DNA from: Peptacetobacter hominis
Lineage (GTDB): Bacteria; Bacillota; Clostridia; Peptostreptococcales; Peptostreptococcaceae
Direction: 5' to 3'
DNA length: 64,000 nucleotides
NCBI RefSeq assembly: GCF_006861675.1
Contig: NZ_SGJB01000001.1
Span: 205,045-269,044 of the forward strand
The notes under the pieces were generated by a model. That model was not told the origin of the DNA. It saw only the letters and a program-made list of their open reading frames with translations, and did no database searches. The position numbers were made by a program, and so were the translations under genes. This document shows positions 63,975 through 64,000 of this stretch, one piece after another. Within the stretch, counting starts at the first letter, position 1; each line of letters begins with the position of its first letter.

Positions 63975-64000
63975 TGTTATCAGTAAATAGTGGTTGTAAA

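Overview
The window is low-GC, gram-positive-type chromosomal DNA. It uses AGA, ATA and TTA heavily, has strong GGAGG ribosome sites, several TTG starts and many U-tailed hairpins. Gene content points to an anaerobic member of the Clostridia: reverse rubrerythrin, a giant 2-hydroxyacyl-CoA dehydratase-type activase, corrinoid methyltransferase parts, T-box leaders, a dnaG-rpoD-trmK-nif3 block and an HsmA-family protein. A Peptostreptococcaceae-like organism is the best guess, but this is inference. I see no rRNA, tRNA, CRISPR array or prophage.

Layout. 1-3.1 kb: an unknown membrane protein, then nanE with an RpiR/SIS regulator. 3.2-6.5 kb: membrane-anchored hydrolase, cutC, glpK. 6.6-8.5 kb: a GntR(YtrA)-ABC transporter operon with a palindromic operator over its promoter. 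8.6-13.3 kb: radical SAM protein, Dph6-type PP-loop protein, MerR regulator driving a MATE pump through a 19-bp-spacer promoter, RNase H. 13.4-14.3 kb: trpP behind a tryptophan T-box, reverse strand. 14.4-23.5 kb: Nim-like flavoprotein, envelope proteins of unknown role, VanW protein, aldehyde dehydrogenase, lrgAB, YitT and a MORN-repeat protein.

23.6-31.4 kb is the most accessory-looking part. A methionine-type ABC importer (metNIQ-like), an AEC permease, two UroD/MtaA-family zinc methyltransferases and a corrinoid protein lie on one strand. A decayed stretch interrupts them and a dead IS3-family transposase lies at the downstream end. Together they look like uptake plus corrinoid-dependent methyl transfer for an unidentified methylated compound, or a split methionine-forming system.

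31.4-34.5 kb is a folate operon, folE-folP-folB, ending in one continuous gene that joins HPPK (FolK) to a DAHP synthase, the entry enzyme of the shikimate route that supplies p-aminobenzoate. 34.6-39.3 kb is the housekeeping dnaG-rpoD-trmK-nif3 block. 39.3-43.5 kb is reverse strand: GntR with a DUF1648 protein, then TetR with two membrane proteins (one HsmA-like) sharing an operator motif, then a DUF3800 protein. A probable small RNA with two hairpins carrying identical tops lies between the GntR and HsmA units.

43.6-64 kb: purine nucleoside phosphorylase, reverse rubrerythrin, a MacB/FtsX-type exporter with a long coiled coil, phosphoglucomutase, patatin, YihY, homoserine dehydrogenase behind a T-box (specifier read as ACT, Thr), a second YitT protein behind tandem promoters, gapA, a Gate-domain membrane protein, the giant activase and a C_GCAxxG_C_C protein. 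Function names rest on motif recognition by eye; no database search was run.
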